DNA of 6,381 bases, from assembly GCA_002422345.1 (NCBI GenBank), contig DIUL01000019.1, positions 1 through 6,381 on the forward strand. The letters run 5' to 3'. Positions 5,796-6,381 of this stretch are shown in pieces. Both the position numbers and the translations under genes were made by a program. Each line of letters begins with the position of its first letter. The first letter of the stretch is position 1. The notes under the pieces are model-generated. The model searched no databases. It had not been told where the DNA came from and was given only the letters and a program-made list of their open reading frames with translations. The DNA comes from Acetobacteraceae bacterium UBA6159. Lineage in GTDB: Bacteria; Pseudomonadota; Alphaproteobacteria; Acetobacterales; Acetobacteraceae.

Positions 5796-6152
5796 CTATT
5801 GGGCGGGCGCGACGTCCAGCATTTCATTGCCGACGCACAGCTTAAGGTCTGTCTGGGTTTTGGCAAAAAGATAGGCCGTTGGAAGATTGGCGGACTGCAC
5901 CGACACGCCCTTGCAACGAACCCCGGTGTTGTCCGTAAAAACCAGCACCCGGCTGGGCTGACACCCCTGGAAGCCGCGCTGCTTGCGACCCCCCTCAATA
6001 TAAGCCTCAATCGTCTTGGCAAAAACCAAAGTATAACCAACCACCTGCCCCAGATCGCACCCGGCCGCCTGAGCCGGCCGTGGCGCGACGGCCAGGAACG
6101 CGAGTATGAGGACGATGGTTGGGGGGAAGAAAGCGTTGGGGCTCCGCCTCAA
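5796..6152 (-). CDS. Small secreted cysteine-containing protein of unknown function; start uncertain
   Basis: I do not recognise this family. From TTG at 6152 it encodes 118 residues. An Arg-Arg N-terminus, a hydrophobic core (TIVLILAFLAVA, 12-23) and an Ala-X-Ala site at 27-29 (AQA) make a good Sec signal peptide. The mature part, about 89 residues, has four cysteines (C32, C64, C80, C106), enough for two disulfides, and beta-like segments such as SRVLVFTD and TDLKLCVGNEML. This suggests a small periplasmic or extracellular domain. There is no ATG in frame near the signal peptide: the nearest in-frame ATG is about 40 codons upstream, inside the palindromic repeat, and the TTG lacks a clear ribosome binding site. 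GC content is about 54% over 5821-6040 by hand count, well below its neighbours, so the gene may be acquired or fast-evolving. It is followed 24 nt later by the SDR gene. It could be a 5'-altered remnant. Confidence 0.6.
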   Translation of the reverse strand: MRRSPNAFFPPTIVLILAFLAVAPRPAQAAGCDLGQVVGYTLVFAKTIEAYIEGGRKQRGFQGCQPSRVLVFTDNTGVRCKGVSVQSANLPTAYLFAKTQTDLKLCVGNEMLDVAPAQ

Positions 6153-6352
6153 ACCCCGCGAGGGGCTTTGCCCCCTCGACCCCCACCAAGGGCACAGCCC
6201 TTGGAACCGCTTATTGGTGGGAATGACAGGAGGGGCCAACCCGGACCCGGACAGGTCACGGTTGGCCCTTCCTGTCATTCCCACCAACCAATGGTTTCCA
6301 AAGGCCTGAGGCCTTTGGTGGGGTCCAGGGGCAAAGCCCCCGGTGGGGTCTG
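6150..6352. repeat. ~203-bp imperfect palindrome: two inverted copies of a ~90-nt repeat unit with nested hairpins
   Basis: The left unit (6150-6241) and the right unit (6260-6352) are recognisable reverse complements around a centre near 6250. Going inward, each half has an outer CAAACCCC/CAGACCCC block, a GGGGC-3 nt-GCCCC hairpin (6162-6174 and 6328-6340) and an AAGGGC- or AAAGGCC-type hairpin (6186-6204 and 6298-6318). Each then ends in a 28-nt inner arm. Small indels separate the two halves. Frames that cross the repeat in either strand show no protein character. It resembles paired intergenic palindromic repeats (REP/BIME-like) or a small non-autonomous element. No transposase, and no clear target-site duplication, is visible. 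Similar GGGGCTTTGCCCC palindromes are, from memory, common between genes of Rhodospirillales. Confidence 0.8.
6214..6287. repeat. Central hairpin of the palindrome, 28-bp stem with one mismatch
   Basis: Positions 6214-6241 pair with 6260-6287 in 27 of 28 positions, leaving an 18-nt loop. The single mismatch is a G opposite T, which would still pair as G-U in a + strand transcript. The stem would fold very stably in RNA or extrude as a cruciform in DNA. Confidence 0.85.
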
Positions 6353-6381
6353 GGGCAACCACGGCTGTTCAACGCTGACGG

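Noticed and set aside
6106..6309. Short plus-strand open frame across the palindrome
   Set aside because: It runs through the inverted repeat and the antisense of the signal peptide; its sequence is a by-product of the repeat, with no protein features.
6150..6352. CRISPR array or tRNA/ncRNA gene in the repeat region
   Set aside because: The repeats are inverted, only two units are present and there are no regularly spaced direct repeats. The hairpins do not form a tRNA cloverleaf with anticodon and T-loop sequences.

Overview
The window is high-GC (roughly two thirds G+C in the coding parts), densely packed bacterial DNA. Gene style fits an alphaproteobacterium, possibly Acetobacteraceae or another Rhodospirillales lineage: GTG/TTG starts, short Shine-Dalgarno-led gaps, an Uma2-family protein, a MoxR/CoxE-like pair, and GGGGCTTTGCCCC-type intergenic palindromes. 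That placement is inference from style, not from a marker gene.

Layout, left to right. Positions 1-531 (+) hold the C-terminal end of a TPR-like protein cut by the window edge. It is followed by an Uma2/DUF820 nuclease-fold protein (576-1133, +). A C-rich, G-poor 75-nt gap separates these from a tight four-gene (+) block. The block contains a PaaG-type enoyl-CoA hydratase/isomerase (1209-1979), a membrane-anchored SRPBCC protein (1984-2535), a MoxR-type AAA+ ATPase starting at TTG (2548-3573), and a CoxE-like von Willebrand factor A protein (3573-4985). Gaps in the block are 4 nt, 12 nt and a 1-nt overlap, so it looks like one operon. The best-supported functional unit is the last pair, an AAA+ remodelling ATPase with its VWA partner. 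Families like this activate or insert metal cofactors in client proteins, but no client is identifiable here.

A perfect hairpin without a T tract (4991-5016) separates this block from a convergent (-) strand pair. Read on the minus strand, the pair is a small, cysteine-containing secreted protein of unknown function (about 6152 to 5796), then a classical NAD(H)-type short-chain dehydrogenase (5771 to 5028) with a consensus ribosome binding site. The secreted-protein gene is clearly lower in GC than its surroundings and lacks an ATG start.

From 6150 to 6352 there is a roughly 203-bp imperfect palindrome made of two inverted copies of a repeat unit of about 90 nt. Each copy carries two small hairpins and a 28-nt inner arm. 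Its left edge coincides with the only plausible start codon of the secreted-protein gene. This junction is the most unusual thing in the window. The rest is recognisable families in ordinary arrangement, and I do not see convincing evidence of a wholly new system.
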